Position numbers and translations under genes: made by a program | The notes under the pieces: model-generated | Seen by the model: only the letters and a program-made list of their open reading frames with translations | Told to the model about the DNA's origin: nothing | Database searches by the model: none | Origin: Bacilli bacterium | GTDB taxonomy: Bacteria > Bacillota_I > Bacilli_A > RF39 > UBA660 | Reading direction: 5' to 3' | NCBI GenBank assembly: GCA_016297695.1 | Contig: JAEDGC010000021.1 | Location: forward strand, 1-26,023 | DNA: 26,023 nt | In this document: piece after piece, positions 7,036 through 15,464 of the stretch | Layout of the letters: each line of letters opens with the position of its first letter | How positions within the stretch are numbered: position 1 is the first letter of the stretch

Positions 7036-7109
7036 ATGAACCACCAATGTGATTATAAAATATTTTAAAATGCGTTTCTTTACTTTTTAAATATTAAAAT
7101 TGTCAAGGA

Positions 7110-7901
7110 TTATTTTATAGGAACATATATAGAGCAACTATCATCTTGATAAAACTCAATTTTAAGATTGTTTTTAATTTCATAATTTGTTGCTGGTATC
7201 CATTGCTTATTTATTTTTTTTTCCAAATTAACTATATCATTTTGTCTTCTTGAATCAAGTTTAAATATAGCATATTTATTTGCTTTTATTTCATATTTTT
7301 CTAAGTTTGAAAAATATTTCATAGAACCTAAATAATAATTATATGAAATTTCATTTTTATAAAATATTCCAAACATGCCAATTTCATTTAATTCTTTATA
7401 ACGACCATTTTTTTTGATTTTTTTATACAATTTCTTTATTTCATATAATAAATCAGAATAGTTTTTTGAAGATATATGATAACAATATAAAGTAATTGAA
7501 TTTATTTTCTTTATTTCATAATCAAAATCATAATTATTTTTATTATTTTCAAAGTATTCTATAGGTATTATCTTATATTTTCCTAGACCTTTTCTGCACT
7601 CAGTTGGAGTTATGTTAAATAACTGTTTAAATGCTCTATTAAAAGATGAAGCAGAATTATATTGATATTTAAAAGCAATATCTATTATTTTATGGTCTGT
7701 ATTTCTTATTTCTTCAAATGCTTTACTTAATCTTCTTTTTTTTATATACTCATTTATTGTCATATTAGTTAAAAACATAAAAATTCGTTCTAATATAAAT
7801 ATATTGCTCTTAGCTATTTTACTAAGCTCATTAAAATCTATTTCATTTTCAAGATTGTCTTCAATATATTTAATCATTTTATTTAAACAATCAAAGTTCA
7901 T
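7110..7901 (-). CDS. AraC-family regulator with GyrI-like effector domain
   Basis: Residues 1-105 form an AraC-type double helix-turn-helix (FNELSKIAKSNIFILERIF, then IIDIAFKYQYNSASSFNRAF and FNITPTECRKG). The remaining 150 residues look like a GyrI/BmrR-type small-molecule-binding domain, the arrangement of Rob-like drug-response regulators. It probably activates the ABC exporter just downstream when it binds the exported compound; this is inference from order and architecture. The start has AGAGGTG 6 bases upstream. An extended -10, TGTTATAAT, lies at 7939-7931 on the - strand. Confidence 0.85.
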   Translation of the reverse strand: MNFDCLNKMIKYIEDNLENEIDFNELSKIAKSNIFILERIFMFLTNMTINEYIKKRRLSKAFEEIRNTDHKIIDIAFKYQYNSASSFNRAFKQLFNITPTECRKGLGKYKIIPIEYFENNKNNYDFDYEIKKINSITLYCYHISSKNYSDLLYEIKKLYKKIKKNGRYKELNEIGMFGIFYKNEISYNYYLGSMKYFSNLEKYEIKANKYAIFKLDSRRQNDIVNLEKKINKQWIPATNYEIKNNLKIEFYQDDSCSIYVPIK

Positions 7902-7930
7902 CTAAACACCTCTAACAATTTCTAATAATT

Positions 7931-7939
7931 ATTATAACA
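7931..7939 (-). promoter_or_regulatory. Extended -10 promoter of the AraC-ABC unit
   Basis: TGTTATAAT on the - strand, about 30 bp before the AraC start codon. No clear -35 is visible. Confidence 0.5.
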
Positions 7940-7986
7940 TTAAATTTATTTATTTAATAATTTTTAGTGTAGAGAAATTTAAATTT

Positions 7987-8508
7987 TTACCTTATGCCAT
8001 ATGTACTATTTGTCGGGTCGATAAACAGTACATTTTTTAAAGGAAAATATGTGAGTAATGTAAATATAGAATAAATAATTATTACAAAAATAATCGTTTT
8101 ATTTTCCATTTTAAAATCTTTTTGGTTCATTATTTTATAAGAAATTATCTCGGCTAATATAATTGTTAAAAGCATAATACTTATTGTTATTATAAAATTT
8201 TTTCCTATAATAAAATAAATTGGCAAAAATAAAATTAGAAATATTGGAATGGATAATAAAGCACCGATGAAATTAGAAAAACATATATTATTTATTTTTT
8301 CTTTTCTGTAGATAATAATTAATTTTTGAATAATTCCTGATACTATAATACTTCCAAACAATAATTTCATATGTTCCCAAATACTTTCATTAACTGGGGC
8401 AAAAATACTTGTTAAAAAGCATGGAAATTTATCATATAAAAAATGTAATGGAAAACATAATATGAATGCTATAATAACCCCTATTATTTTTAAAATTTTC
8501 TTATTCAT
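7987..8508 (-). CDS. DUF6512-like integral membrane protein, 173 aa
   Basis: A small polytopic membrane protein with about five hydrophobic helices. The N-terminal region HFLYDKFPCFLTSIFAPVNE followed by SIWEHMKLLF resembles the motif of the DUF6512 family as I remember it; the function of that family is unknown to me. A ribosome site (AGGTGAT) precedes the ATG. It stands alone between the AraC gene and the carboxypeptidase terminator, all on the same strand. Confidence 0.7.
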   Translation of the reverse strand: MNKKILKIIGVIIAFILCFPLHFLYDKFPCFLTSIFAPVNESIWEHMKLLFGSIIVSGIIQKLIIIYRKEKINNICFSNFIGALLSIPIFLILFLPIYFIIGKNFIITISIMLLTIILAEIISYKIMNQKDFKMENKTIIFVIIIYSIFTLLTYFPLKNVLFIDPTNSTYGIR

Positions 8509-8559
8509 TATATAATCACCTATTAATAATATGGAAAAAATATAGCTTTTAATTCCAAA

Positions 8560-8594
8560 AATAAAGTCGCTTTATATAAAAGTGACTTTAAATT
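8560..8594 (-). terminator. Terminator of the dacA/dacF-type gene
   Basis: On the - strand AAAGTCACTTT-TATAT-AAAGCGACTTT followed by ATTTTT, overlapping the last codons of the carboxypeptidase. One A-C mismatch in an 11-bp stem. Confidence 0.65.
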
Positions 8595-9730
8595 CCAGTT
8601 GTTATGACTTTTAAATTTTTCTTAAAATAATCAAAATAGTTAGCTTTTTCAATATTTTTTACGACCGTAACATCTTTTTCCATAATTAATTTTCCATCAT
8701 TGTCCATAATTTCGGCTTTTCCTACTACATCTTTAACTTTTACGGGTGCTTTTATTTTATCTACTTTTAAATTAACAAAATAATCTGTATCTTTATCATT
8801 TATTTTTTTTAATAAAGTTGCATCACTTGTTAAAACTAAATCTACATTATCAATCTTTCCTTTTTCAATTTTAACATTACCTAATACTTTACTCTTTTTC
8901 ATTATCATTTCTAATTTATAAGTATTAAAACCATAATTTAATAAATTTGTAGTATCTTTACTTCTTAAATCACTTGTTTCTACTCCCATAACCACTGATA
9001 ACAAACGCATATTACTTTTTTTGGCTGTTGTAGTAACACAATATTTAGCGCTAGATGTAAACCCTGTTTTAAGTCCATCTACTCCATCATAGAATCTTAC
9101 TAATCTGTTAGTATTTACTAACCATGTTGAAGATCCATCAGGTTTCTTCAAATAATCTTCATAGATGCTTGTATATTCTAATATTTTTTCATGTTTTAAC
9201 AATTCTTTTGCCATCATAGCCATATCATAAGCACTTGAATAATGTCCCTCTGTATCAAGTCCATGTGGATTTTTAAATACAGTGTCTTTTAGGCCAAGTT
9301 CTGCAGCTTTATCATTCATCATTTTAACAAAATTTTCTACTGTTCCTCCAACTTTTTCAGCCATAGCTACTACAGCATCATTACCGGATGCTATTGCTAT
9401 TCCTTTAAGTAAATCTTTAACTTTATAAGTTTCTCCTGCTTCTAAAAAAACTTGAGAACCACCCATATCTGCTGCATTTTGACTTATTAAAACATCATCT
9501 TCAAATGATAATTTATTATTATCAATTGTCTCCATAATTAATAGCATACTCATTATTTTAGTCATTGAAGCTGGAGCAAGTTTTTCATGAGAATTATTTT
9601 CATAAATAATTTTTCCAGTTGATGTTTCAAGTAATATTGCACTTTTAGAATTGGGTGCTAAATTTTCTTGAGCACTAGCTTTTAATACAAATGTAAAAAT
9701 ACATAGTATTATAAATAATATCTTTTTCAC
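8588..9730 (-). CDS. dacA: D-alanyl-D-alanine carboxypeptidase (PBP5/DacF type, S11)
   Basis: A serine DD-carboxypeptidase that trims the terminal D-Ala from peptidoglycan stem peptides and limits crosslinking. A signal peptide occupies residues 1-20 (cut near ASA-QEN). The three penicillin-binding motifs are present: SMTK (S55, K58), SGN (115-117) and KTG (221-223). A C-terminal PBP5-like beta domain follows (about 285-370), and the tail is weakly amphipathic. The length, 380, is normal. The start is a GTG with AGAGGTG upstream; the overlapping ATG is out of frame. It is divergent from a second carboxypeptidase (VanY type), with a shared 134-bp control region. dacA and dacF cannot be separated here. 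Confidence 0.93.
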   Translation of the reverse strand: MKKILFIILCIFTFVLKASAQENLAPNSKSAILLETSTGKIIYENNSHEKLAPASMTKIMSMLLIMETIDNNKLSFEDDVLISQNAADMGGSQVFLEAGETYKVKDLLKGIAIASGNDAVVAMAEKVGGTVENFVKMMNDKAAELGLKDTVFKNPHGLDTEGHYSSAYDMAMMAKELLKHEKILEYTSIYEDYLKKPDGSSTWLVNTNRLVRFYDGVDGLKTGFTSSAKYCVTTTAKKSNMRLLSVVMGVETSDLRSKDTTNLLNYGFNTYKLEMIMKKSKVLGNVKIEKGKIDNVDLVLTSDATLLKKINDKDTDYFVNLKVDKIKAPVKVKDVVGKAEIMDNDGKLIMEKDVTVVKNIEKANYFDYFKKNLKVITTGI

Positions 9731-9752
9731 ATAAACACCTCTAATAAATGAT

Positions 9753-9806
9753 ATGTAAAATTTTAAAAAATATATTTTTAATAGTTAAATAATGTAAAAT
9801 TTTAAA
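9753..9806. repeat. 15-bp direct repeat between the divergent carboxypeptidase genes
   Basis: ATGTAAAATTTTAAA at 9753-9767 and 9792-9806, 39 bp apart centre to centre, each containing the palindrome TAAAATTTTA. The repeats sit in the only control region of two divergent DD-carboxypeptidase genes. This may be an operator, but low complexity makes chance plausible. Confidence 0.5.
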
Positions 9807-9864
9807 TATGATATATTAAAATACATAAAATGCTGTTACAATATTCTTAGAAAGATGTGATGTT

Positions 9865-10836
9865 ATGAATAAAAAATTATTTTTTTCTTTAGTTGGAATA
9901 TTTGTAATAGTTTATACTCTTGTTTATACAACATATTATTATAAAAACAATAAACAAGATTCATCCCCAGTTAATGAACCAAAGGAAGATATTATTTACC
10001 GTGAAATTGAAGATTATGATGATATCGTAACTACGCTTCAATATAAAAACTATTCTACAGAAGAAATAAATAATATATTGGGAAAGTTAAGTGATAATAA
10101 TATAAAAAAATTAATAGAACTTCCTTATCAAGATTTAAAAAATTATGTAGATTATAAAAACTTTAATATAGATAATATTAAAAGATATGAAAGCTATAAA
10201 GTTTTAAATCAAGATTTAGAATACAATGATATTATTACAAAAGTTAATTTAAATCTTGATAAAGAATTTTATAGTGAATATGTAGATATTAAAAATCCTG
10301 ATGAAATTACTGTTCTTGTTAATAAGTTTAACAAATTAAGTAGTAATTACGTACCAAGTGATTTAACTGCATTAAGCTATAGTTCAGCATATAAAATGCG
10401 CAAAGAAGCTGCAGAAAGTTTTGATAAATTACAAGCATATGGTTTAACACAAGGAGTTTCATTCTACCCTTATAGTGCTTATCGTTCATATGAATCACAA
10501 AAAATTATTTATAATCGTTACGTAAGTTATGATGGAGTAAAAAATGCTGATACATATTCAGCTAGAGCTGGATATTCTGAACATCAAACAGGACTTGCTG
10601 TTGATATTAAAAGTACTGGATATTCAGAGTTAATAAATAAACATTACAATTGGCTTAAAGAAAATTCATACAAATATGGTTTTATTATAAGATATACCAA
10701 GGATAATGAAAATATAACTGGTTATCAAGAAGAGCCATGGCATTTAAGATATATTGGTGAACAACACGCTACGAAAGTACATGATTTAAATATTACTTAT
10801 GATGAGTATTATGACTTATATATAAAGGAATATTAA
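9865..10836 (+). CDS. vanY: VanY-type D-Ala-D-Ala carboxypeptidase (M15B)
   Basis: A zinc metallopeptidase that removes terminal D-Ala from wall peptides outside the cell. Residues 5-26 form a membrane anchor. A helical linker of about 130 residues precedes the M15B domain. The metal site is SEHQTGLAVD (238-247: H240, D247) with EPWH (E290, H293), and AYRSYESQ is the conserved substrate segment. In this setting it is most likely a housekeeping wall-trimming enzyme; there are no other van genes, so it says nothing about vancomycin resistance. The ribosome site before ATG 9865 (GATGTGAT) is modest. TACAAT near 9836 is a possible -10. Confidence 0.92.
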   Translation: MNKKLFFSLVGIFVIVYTLVYTTYYYKNNKQDSSPVNEPKEDIIYREIEDYDDIVTTLQYKNYSTEEINNILGKLSDNNIKKLIELPYQDLKNYVDYKNFNIDNIKRYESYKVLNQDLEYNDIITKVNLNLDKEFYSEYVDIKNPDEITVLVNKFNKLSSNYVPSDLTALSYSSAYKMRKEAAESFDKLQAYGLTQGVSFYPYSAYRSYESQKIIYNRYVSYDGVKNADTYSARAGYSEHQTGLAVDIKSTGYSELINKHYNWLKENSYKYGFIIRYTKDNENITGYQEEPWHLRYIGEQHATKVHDLNITYDEYYDLYIKEY

Positions 10837-10866
10837 AAGAAGTTATTTTTAATAACCTCTTTTTTA
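10834..10866. terminator. Bidirectional terminator between vanY and rmuC
   Basis: AGAAGTTATT-TTT-AATAACCTCT with T runs on the + side and A runs (T on the - strand) on the other serves both converging genes. Confidence 0.75.
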
Positions 10867-11934
10867 TTTTTCTTTAGTTGTTAACTTATCAACTTCGACA
10901 CTATTTATTGAATTAAATCTATTAGTAATTTTTTGCGTAGTTATATGTATTTCTTTTACATCCTTGCTAACTGTATCTATACTTCTAGATAACTTATCCC
11001 ATCTTTCTTTATATTTAGCAAACTCTATAGACAGTTTATTTAATTCTTCATGGATAACTTTTGCATATTTATCTCTTTCCATATTTTTTAATATCATACT
11101 AATAGTAGTTAAAGTACTCATTAAAGTGGTCGGACTTGTAATCCATACACTTTTATTATAAGCATATTCTATTAAATCAGGATGATAAGCATTTATCTCT
11201 GCAAATATAGCTTCTGCGGGTAAAAACATTATAGCTTCGTTTGATGTTTCACCTAAAACTATATATTTACTACTTATTGCATCAACATGTTTTTTTACGT
11301 CTAATTTAAATTGTTTTAAAGCTAAATCTCTTTGTTCTTTTGATAACGTTTTATCAGTCATTTTTTGATAGTTTTCTAACGGAAATTTGGAATCTATACA
11401 TATTGTTCCAAGTGGAGATGGTGCATATAAAATTGCATCAGCAATAAATCCATTAGACATCTTATGTTGAATATCATATATTCCTGTATTTTTTTCGCCA
11501 AAAACACTTGTTAAAATATAATTTAAGTTAACTTCTCCAAAAATTCCTCTTGTTTTTTTGTCAGTTAATACACTTTGAAGAGACACTATTTCACTAGATA
11601 ATCCATCTATTTTTTTCTGTGCTTCATCAATTTTTGACAATCTTTCAATAATACTATTAAATGTCTTATTTGTTTTTTCAAAATTTTGATCAATTCTTTC
11701 ATTAACTTTATCATTTATCAAATTTAGTTTTTGTTCTATCTTTTCATTTAATCTTTCAAAATCATTTCTTAAATCTTTACTAAAATCTAGTTTAAAACTT
11801 CCTACTTCTTTTGTTATATCAGTTTCAAACCTACCTAGTCTTTCAATCATCAAACTATCATCTTTTTTACGTGTTAATAACACAACTAACAAAATTAATA
11901 TTAATACTAAAAGAACTATTACTACATACTCCAT
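10864..11934 (-). CDS. rmuC: RmuC-family DNA recombination protein
   Basis: A membrane-anchored protein of the RmuC family, linked in E. coli to limiting recombination between inverted repeats; it has a nuclease-like fold. It shows a transmembrane helix (residues 2-22), a coiled coil (about 25-115) and the conserved core (about 120-330: DKKTRGIFGEVNLNYIL, YDIQHKMSNG, CIDSKFPLENY, EAIMFLPAEAIFAEI). The length, 356, is on the short side of normal. AGGAGG precedes the start. It lies 9 bases after the TVP38-type gene and is probably cotranscribed with it. Confidence 0.9.
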   Translation of the reverse strand: MEYVVIVLLVLILILLVVLLTRKKDDSLMIERLGRFETDITKEVGSFKLDFSKDLRNDFERLNEKIEQKLNLINDKVNERIDQNFEKTNKTFNSIIERLSKIDEAQKKIDGLSSEIVSLQSVLTDKKTRGIFGEVNLNYILTSVFGEKNTGIYDIQHKMSNGFIADAILYAPSPLGTICIDSKFPLENYQKMTDKTLSKEQRDLALKQFKLDVKKHVDAISSKYIVLGETSNEAIMFLPAEAIFAEINAYHPDLIEYAYNKSVWITSPTTLMSTLTTISMILKNMERDKYAKVIHEELNKLSIEFAKYKERWDKLSRSIDTVSKDVKEIHITTQKITNRFNSINSVEVDKLTTKEK

Positions 11935-11943
11935 TTTTTCCTC

Positions 11944-12525
11944 CTATAAATTAAATTTCTTTGTAACAATTTTACTCATCACATACGCAATTATCAACAT
12001 AAAAATAACTTTAACAATAATTATTGGATTGGTTAAACTTTGAATTAAATTAGTTCCGATAAAAGCCCAAAAATAGACCATAAATAATTTTCCAATACAA
12101 ATTCCTGCCATAAATTTTTTTACATTCATTTTAGATAATCCAGCAGCAATATTAACTAAAAATGCAGGAGTAAATGGTACTGCTACAATCATTGCAAGTT
12201 CTGAAACACTACACTTTTCTACAACTTTCATAATTTTATTAGCACCATTAATCACTCTTATATTTTTATCAAACCAATTTTTAAATTTTTTCTCAAATAT
12301 TTTAAATGATAAAAGACAACCTAAACATGTAAATATCCAAGAAATTATATAACCAACTATGTAACCAAAAGATATACAATTTAATGTAATAAATACACAT
12401 AAAGGAAGTATCGGTAAAATTGATTCTAGTATTATTAGTATACATCCTAATATTGGACCAGCTACTCCTAAATAATTAATCATTGAATTAATAAAATCAT
12501 TAATCGTATGAAATATTCCTATCAT
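11944..12525 (-). CDS. TVP38/TMEM64 (VTT, DedA-like) membrane protein
   Basis: An integral membrane protein of the VTT/SNARE-associated superfamily, whose DedA members flip or transport lipids; the role of this one is unknown. Features are hydrophobic helices near both ends, a re-entrant segment (ILESILPILPLCVFITLNC), and the second conserved segment VPFTPAFLVNIAAGLSKM. I choose ATG 12525 because GAGTGAT precedes it at good distance; ATG 12540 is possible but has no ribosome site. It is followed closely by rmuC. Confidence 0.85.
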   Translation of the reverse strand: MIGIFHTINDFINSMINYLGVAGPILGCILIILESILPILPLCVFITLNCISFGYIVGYIISWIFTCLGCLLSFKIFEKKFKNWFDKNIRVINGANKIMKVVEKCSVSELAMIVAVPFTPAFLVNIAAGLSKMNVKKFMAGICIGKLFMVYFWAFIGTNLIQSLTNPIIIVKVIFMLIIAYVMSKIVTKKFNL

Positions 12526-12566
12526 TATATCATCACTCATTTATTATTATAAATCAAAATCAGAAA

Positions 12567-12592
12567 AAAATCACTCATTATAAACTTGAGTG
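12567..12592 (-). terminator. Terminator overlapping the rhodanese stop codon
   Basis: On the - strand TCACTCAAGTTTATAATGAGTGA followed by a run of seven T. The stop TGA is inside the right arm. Confidence 0.65.
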
Positions 12593-12828
12593 ACATTATA
12601 TCCGTAAAATTCTAAAATATTTACGATTTTTTTACTTTTAAAACCACCATTACATACAATAAAATAAGGTTTATTTTTATCAAGCAATGTTTTATAATTG
12701 TAAATTAGTTTTTGATAAGGAATATTTATGCTATCTTTATGATGTTTTTTAGAATAAGTATATTGATCTTCAATATCAATTAAAGTTCCCAAAGAAGCAT
12801 TATATTCAGTCAATTTAATCCTTTTCAT
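12571..12828 (-). CDS. Rhodanese-like domain protein, 85 aa
   Basis: A single small rhodanese domain that may carry a persulfide sulfur on its active cysteine. The N-terminal part resembles the usual pattern (LIDIEDQYTYSKKHHKDSINIPY, split here as LIDI, then HHKDSINIPY), and the active loop is CNGGFKS. The start is ATG 12828 (MKRIKLTEY) with GGTGA upstream rather than the earlier in-frame GTGs. Its stop TGA shows that TGA ends translation here. It stands upstream of the TVP38 gene, but a terminator lies between them. The partner is unknown. Confidence 0.82.
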   Translation of the reverse strand: MKRIKLTEYNASLGTLIDIEDQYTYSKKHHKDSINIPYQKLIYNYKTLLDKNKPYFIVCNGGFKSKKIVNILEFYGYNVTQVYNE

Positions 12829-12901
12829 TTGGTTCACCACTATATATTACGTAAATTATAAAAAAAAATTTGTACTTTTGTTTTACTTCATAAATTATTT
12901 T

Positions 12902-12909
12902 GATATAAT
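12902..12909 (+). promoter_or_regulatory. Extended -10 promoter of the Asp-Tyr tail protein gene
   Basis: TGATATAAT at 12901-12909, identical to the extended -10 at 1599. TTTACT 16 bp upstream of TATAAT is a weak -35. Confidence 0.6.
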
Positions 12910-12936
12910 TAATTTAGAAAGAAGTGTGAAAGAATT

Positions 12937-14400
12937 ATGTCTCAAGAAGACGAAAACAAAGTTTCTGAAAATATGGAAACAACAAATGCAACAACTATTG
13001 AACAACACAATGATACGACTGAACAATACAGTAATAATGCTACTATTGAAAATACCCCAAAAAATAATAATAAAATTATTTCTATAATTGCTGTAGTTTT
13101 AGTTATTTTATTAATTCTAGCAGGAGGTTTTTATTATTACTTTAGTAAACCAAGTACTATTGTAACAAAATTAATTAATTCAGCTTACAATAAAGTTGAT
13201 AACATGTTAAATAATTCAAATGATTTTGACATAGAAAAAGATACTATGTTAATCAGTGGTGATTTAACTATTGATACAGACATCGATGGATTTGAAGATT
13301 TAAAAGATGAAAAGTTTGGTTATACTCTTGGTTTAGATTATGAAAACAAAAAAATGGAAGCTGGTTTATCTTTAACCGAAAAAAAAGAAAAAATTATTGA
13401 TGCAATATTATATTTTATTGATAACAAAGCTTATGTTTCATTAAAAGATGATTATGATAAAATTATTAATATTGATTCGCAAGATTTTGATTTTGATGAT
13501 ATCTTTAAAATAGAAAGTGATAATGATTTAGATAAAGATGATATAAATTATATTGTCAAAGAATTTAAAGATATTTTATTAAAATCTATAGATATGGATA
13601 AGTTGAATAAAACATCTGATACTATTAAATTAGATGGTAAAGAACAAAAAGTCACAAAAATTTCTTATAAATTAAATAAAGAAAATACTAAAGACTTTAT
13701 GGATTCATTCATTGAAAATACTTTAGATAATGAAAAGCTATTAGAAAAATTAAGTGATTTATCGGATAAAGATGTGGATGACATTAAAGATTCATTAGAA
13801 GAATTAAAAGATGAAGATTATGACGATATTGGTACTATTGCTATTTATACTAAAGGTTTAACAAACAAATTAGTTAAATTAGAACTAGTATCTGAAGATT
13901 CTAAATTTGGTTTCATCGTTAATAAAGATGTAACTGAAATTTATGCAAAAGATGATGAAAACAGTATTATTTTTGAAGTAAAAGAATATAACGAAGAAGA
14001 AATTAATATTGATTATACAATTAAACAAGATGATGAAAAAATAAAAGGTAACGTAACTTTTACTGCTAAAGAAACAAAGAAGAATAATTTTGAAGGAACT
14101 TTAAGTTTTTCAATTAATTATGATGATTATGATTTTAAAATCAAATCTACTTATGAATTAGTAATTGGTGCAAAAATAGCAGATATTAATACATCAAAAG
14201 CAGTTAAATCAAGCTCTATGAGTTCATCAGATTTAGAAAAAATATCTAAAGTGTTAGAAAAAATGCAAGAGTCTAATCTTTATGACTTAATTGAAGATTT
14301 GATGCCTAGTAACAATAATGACTATGATTACGATTATGACTATGATTACGATTATGACTATGACTATGATTATGACTACGATTACGATTTAGATTATTAA
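12937..14400 (+). CDS. Membrane-anchored extracellular protein with Asp-Tyr repeat tail
   Basis: The family is not recognised. Residues 1-48 are a Thr/Asn/Glu-rich cytoplasmic tail and 49-70 a single membrane helix (IISIIAVVLVILLILAGGFY); everything after should be outside. The outer part (70-460) is rich in Asp, Lys, Ile and beta-type segments such as TLGLDYENKKMEAGLSL, resembling a large beta-sheet lipid-binding or structural domain. The last 27 residues are 13 two-residue units, eleven DY, one DL and one DY, and the protein ends on Tyr. The codons alternate GAT/GAC and TAT/TAC, so the protein sequence seems to be kept. A ribosome site is weak (GTGAAAG). It is convergent with the sigma gene. 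Confidence 0.75.
   Translation: MSQEDENKVSENMETTNATTIEQHNDTTEQYSNNATIENTPKNNNKIISIIAVVLVILLILAGGFYYYFSKPSTIVTKLINSAYNKVDNMLNNSNDFDIEKDTMLISGDLTIDTDIDGFEDLKDEKFGYTLGLDYENKKMEAGLSLTEKKEKIIDAILYFIDNKAYVSLKDDYDKIINIDSQDFDFDDIFKIESDNDLDKDDINYIVKEFKDILLKSIDMDKLNKTSDTIKLDGKEQKVTKISYKLNKENTKDFMDSFIENTLDNEKLLEKLSDLSDKDVDDIKDSLEELKDEDYDDIGTIAIYTKGLTNKLVKLELVSEDSKFGFIVNKDVTEIYAKDDENSIIFEVKEYNEEEINIDYTIKQDDEKIKGNVTFTAKETKKNNFEGTLSFSINYDDYDFKIKSTYELVIGAKIADINTSKAVKSSSMSSSDLEKISKVLEKMQESNLYDLIEDLMPSNNNDYDYDYDYDYDYDYDYDYDYDYDLDY
14320..14397 (+). repeat. Asp-Tyr hexanucleotide repeat, 13 units
   Basis: GAY-TAY repeats encode the Asp-Tyr tail. An 18-bp higher-order unit is visible twice, and the codons are mixed. 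Confidence 0.9.
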
Positions 14401-14428
14401 AAAAAACAACAATTTGTTGTTTTTTTTA
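14401..14428. terminator. Bidirectional terminator between the Asp-Tyr protein and sigma genes
   Basis: ACAACAA-ATT-TGTTGT style hairpin (about 14405-14420) with A run before and T run after. Confidence 0.75.
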
Positions 14429-15073
14429 CGTCACATTATTAAATGATCTCATTTTTTCTATACTTCTTTTTTCATATCTGGAAACCTTAGCTTGAGATAA
14501 TGATAAGATTTTGGCTGTTTCTTGTTGAGATAAATCATTATAATATCTCAATTTGATTATCTGTTTTTCTTCATCATTTAATTGATTTATACTCTCTTCT
14601 AGAATTAACTTATCATCTTGTGAAATACTTTCTTCTTTTGATAAAGTTTCAGACCAATTTCTACTGTTTTCATTATCTTCATCTAAACTTACTGTATTTC
14701 CAATATTCGTTGCACTTTCTACCAAAGATAATTCAATGTTTAAATACTTGGATAGTTCTAAATTATTTGGAATTTTACCCATACTTTGTGCAAGTGTATA
14801 TCTAGTTACTTCTAATTTTTTATAAAGCCTTATAAGGTCTTTACTTACTTTATAATAATTAGATTTACTAACTAAGTTATACATCTCACCAAAGATATAA
14901 TCGTATGCATACGTTGAAAATTTAGTGGTACCATTTTTTTGATAATTATGATAAGCTTTTAAAACTCCAATAACCCCCACTTGATATAAATCTTCTTTAT
15001 CAGTTCCATAAAATTTATTAGCAATTTTATGAATTAATGATGAATTAAGATTTATAATTTCCAGTGTTGTCAT
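14426..15073 (-). CDS. SigF/SigG/SigB-family RNA polymerase sigma factor
   Basis: A group 3 sigma-70 factor that directs RNA polymerase to an alternative promoter set. Region 2 is KEDLYQVGVIGVLKAY with FSTYAYDYIFGEM; region 3 is about 85-130; region 4 holds the helix-turn-helix LSQQETAKILSLSQAKVSRY (about 178-197). The closest match I can recall is the sporulation pair SigF/SigG (KVSKDL after region 2, and QxxVSRxEK in region 4). At 215 residues it is shorter than B. subtilis SigF (255). AGGAGG precedes the start, 8 bases after the STAS gene, so the two form a dicistron like spoIIA but without the spoIIAB kinase gene. Whether it still serves sporulation is not known. Confidence 0.85.
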   Translation of the reverse strand: MTTLEIINLNSSLIHKIANKFYGTDKEDLYQVGVIGVLKAYHNYQKNGTTKFSTYAYDYIFGEMYNLVSKSNYYKVSKDLIRLYKKLEVTRYTLAQSMGKIPNNLELSKYLNIELSLVESATNIGNTVSLDEDNENSRNWSETLSKEESISQDDKLILEESINQLNDEEKQIIKLRYYNDLSQQETAKILSLSQAKVSRYEKRSIEKMRSFNNVT

Positions 15074-15081
15074 TGTTCCTC

Positions 15082-15414
15082 CTAAATTTTTAAAATGTTT
15101 AAAGCGGTTAATTCACTGCTGGTTTCTTTTAAACCAGCTTTTTTAAAAGGTTTTACATATTCATTTGGAACTTCACAAACATATAATTTACCTTTATTAG
15201 TTTTAACTGCACATTTAGTATTTAATAGTGCATCTAGTCCACATTCGTCAATGCTTTCTAGAAGAAAACAATTATATACTAAAAACTTAATCTTATGCTT
15301 TAAAATAACAGGTACTAAATAGTTATTTAATTTATAAGAAGTACTGCGATTTAAAATTCCATCAAGTCTAACAAATAAGACTCCATGATTATACTCCATA
15401 TCCATTTTTAACAT
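15082..15414 (-). CDS. STAS-domain anti-anti-sigma protein (SpoIIAA-like) lacking the phospho-serine
   Basis: A single STAS domain of 110 residues, the size and form of SpoIIAA/RsbV, which normally releases a sigma factor from its anti-sigma kinase. The segment LESIDECGLDALL aligns with FMDSSGLGVIL of B. subtilis SpoIIAA. Here the DSSG site reads DECG (56-59), so the serine that SpoIIAB phosphorylates (Ser58) is Cys58. With no kinase gene next to it, the loss makes sense: a switch no longer set by phosphorylation, or a decaying one. The start has AAAGGTGAT. It is transcribed with the sigma gene downstream. A possible Spo0A site lies upstream. Confidence 0.8.
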   Translation of the reverse strand: MLKMDMEYNHGVLFVRLDGILNRSTSYKLNNYLVPVILKHKIKFLVYNCFLLESIDECGLDALLNTKCAVKTNKGKLYVCEVPNEYVKPFKKAGLKETSSELTALNILKI

Positions 15415-15464
15415 TTTATCACCTTTGTATTAGTACTATACTACTATTCAAAATAAATTTAAAT

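Noticed and set aside
9865..10836. Vancomycin-resistance meaning of the VanY-type gene
   Set aside because: No vanHAX, vanS or vanR genes are present, and M15B carboxypeptidases are common housekeeping wall enzymes.
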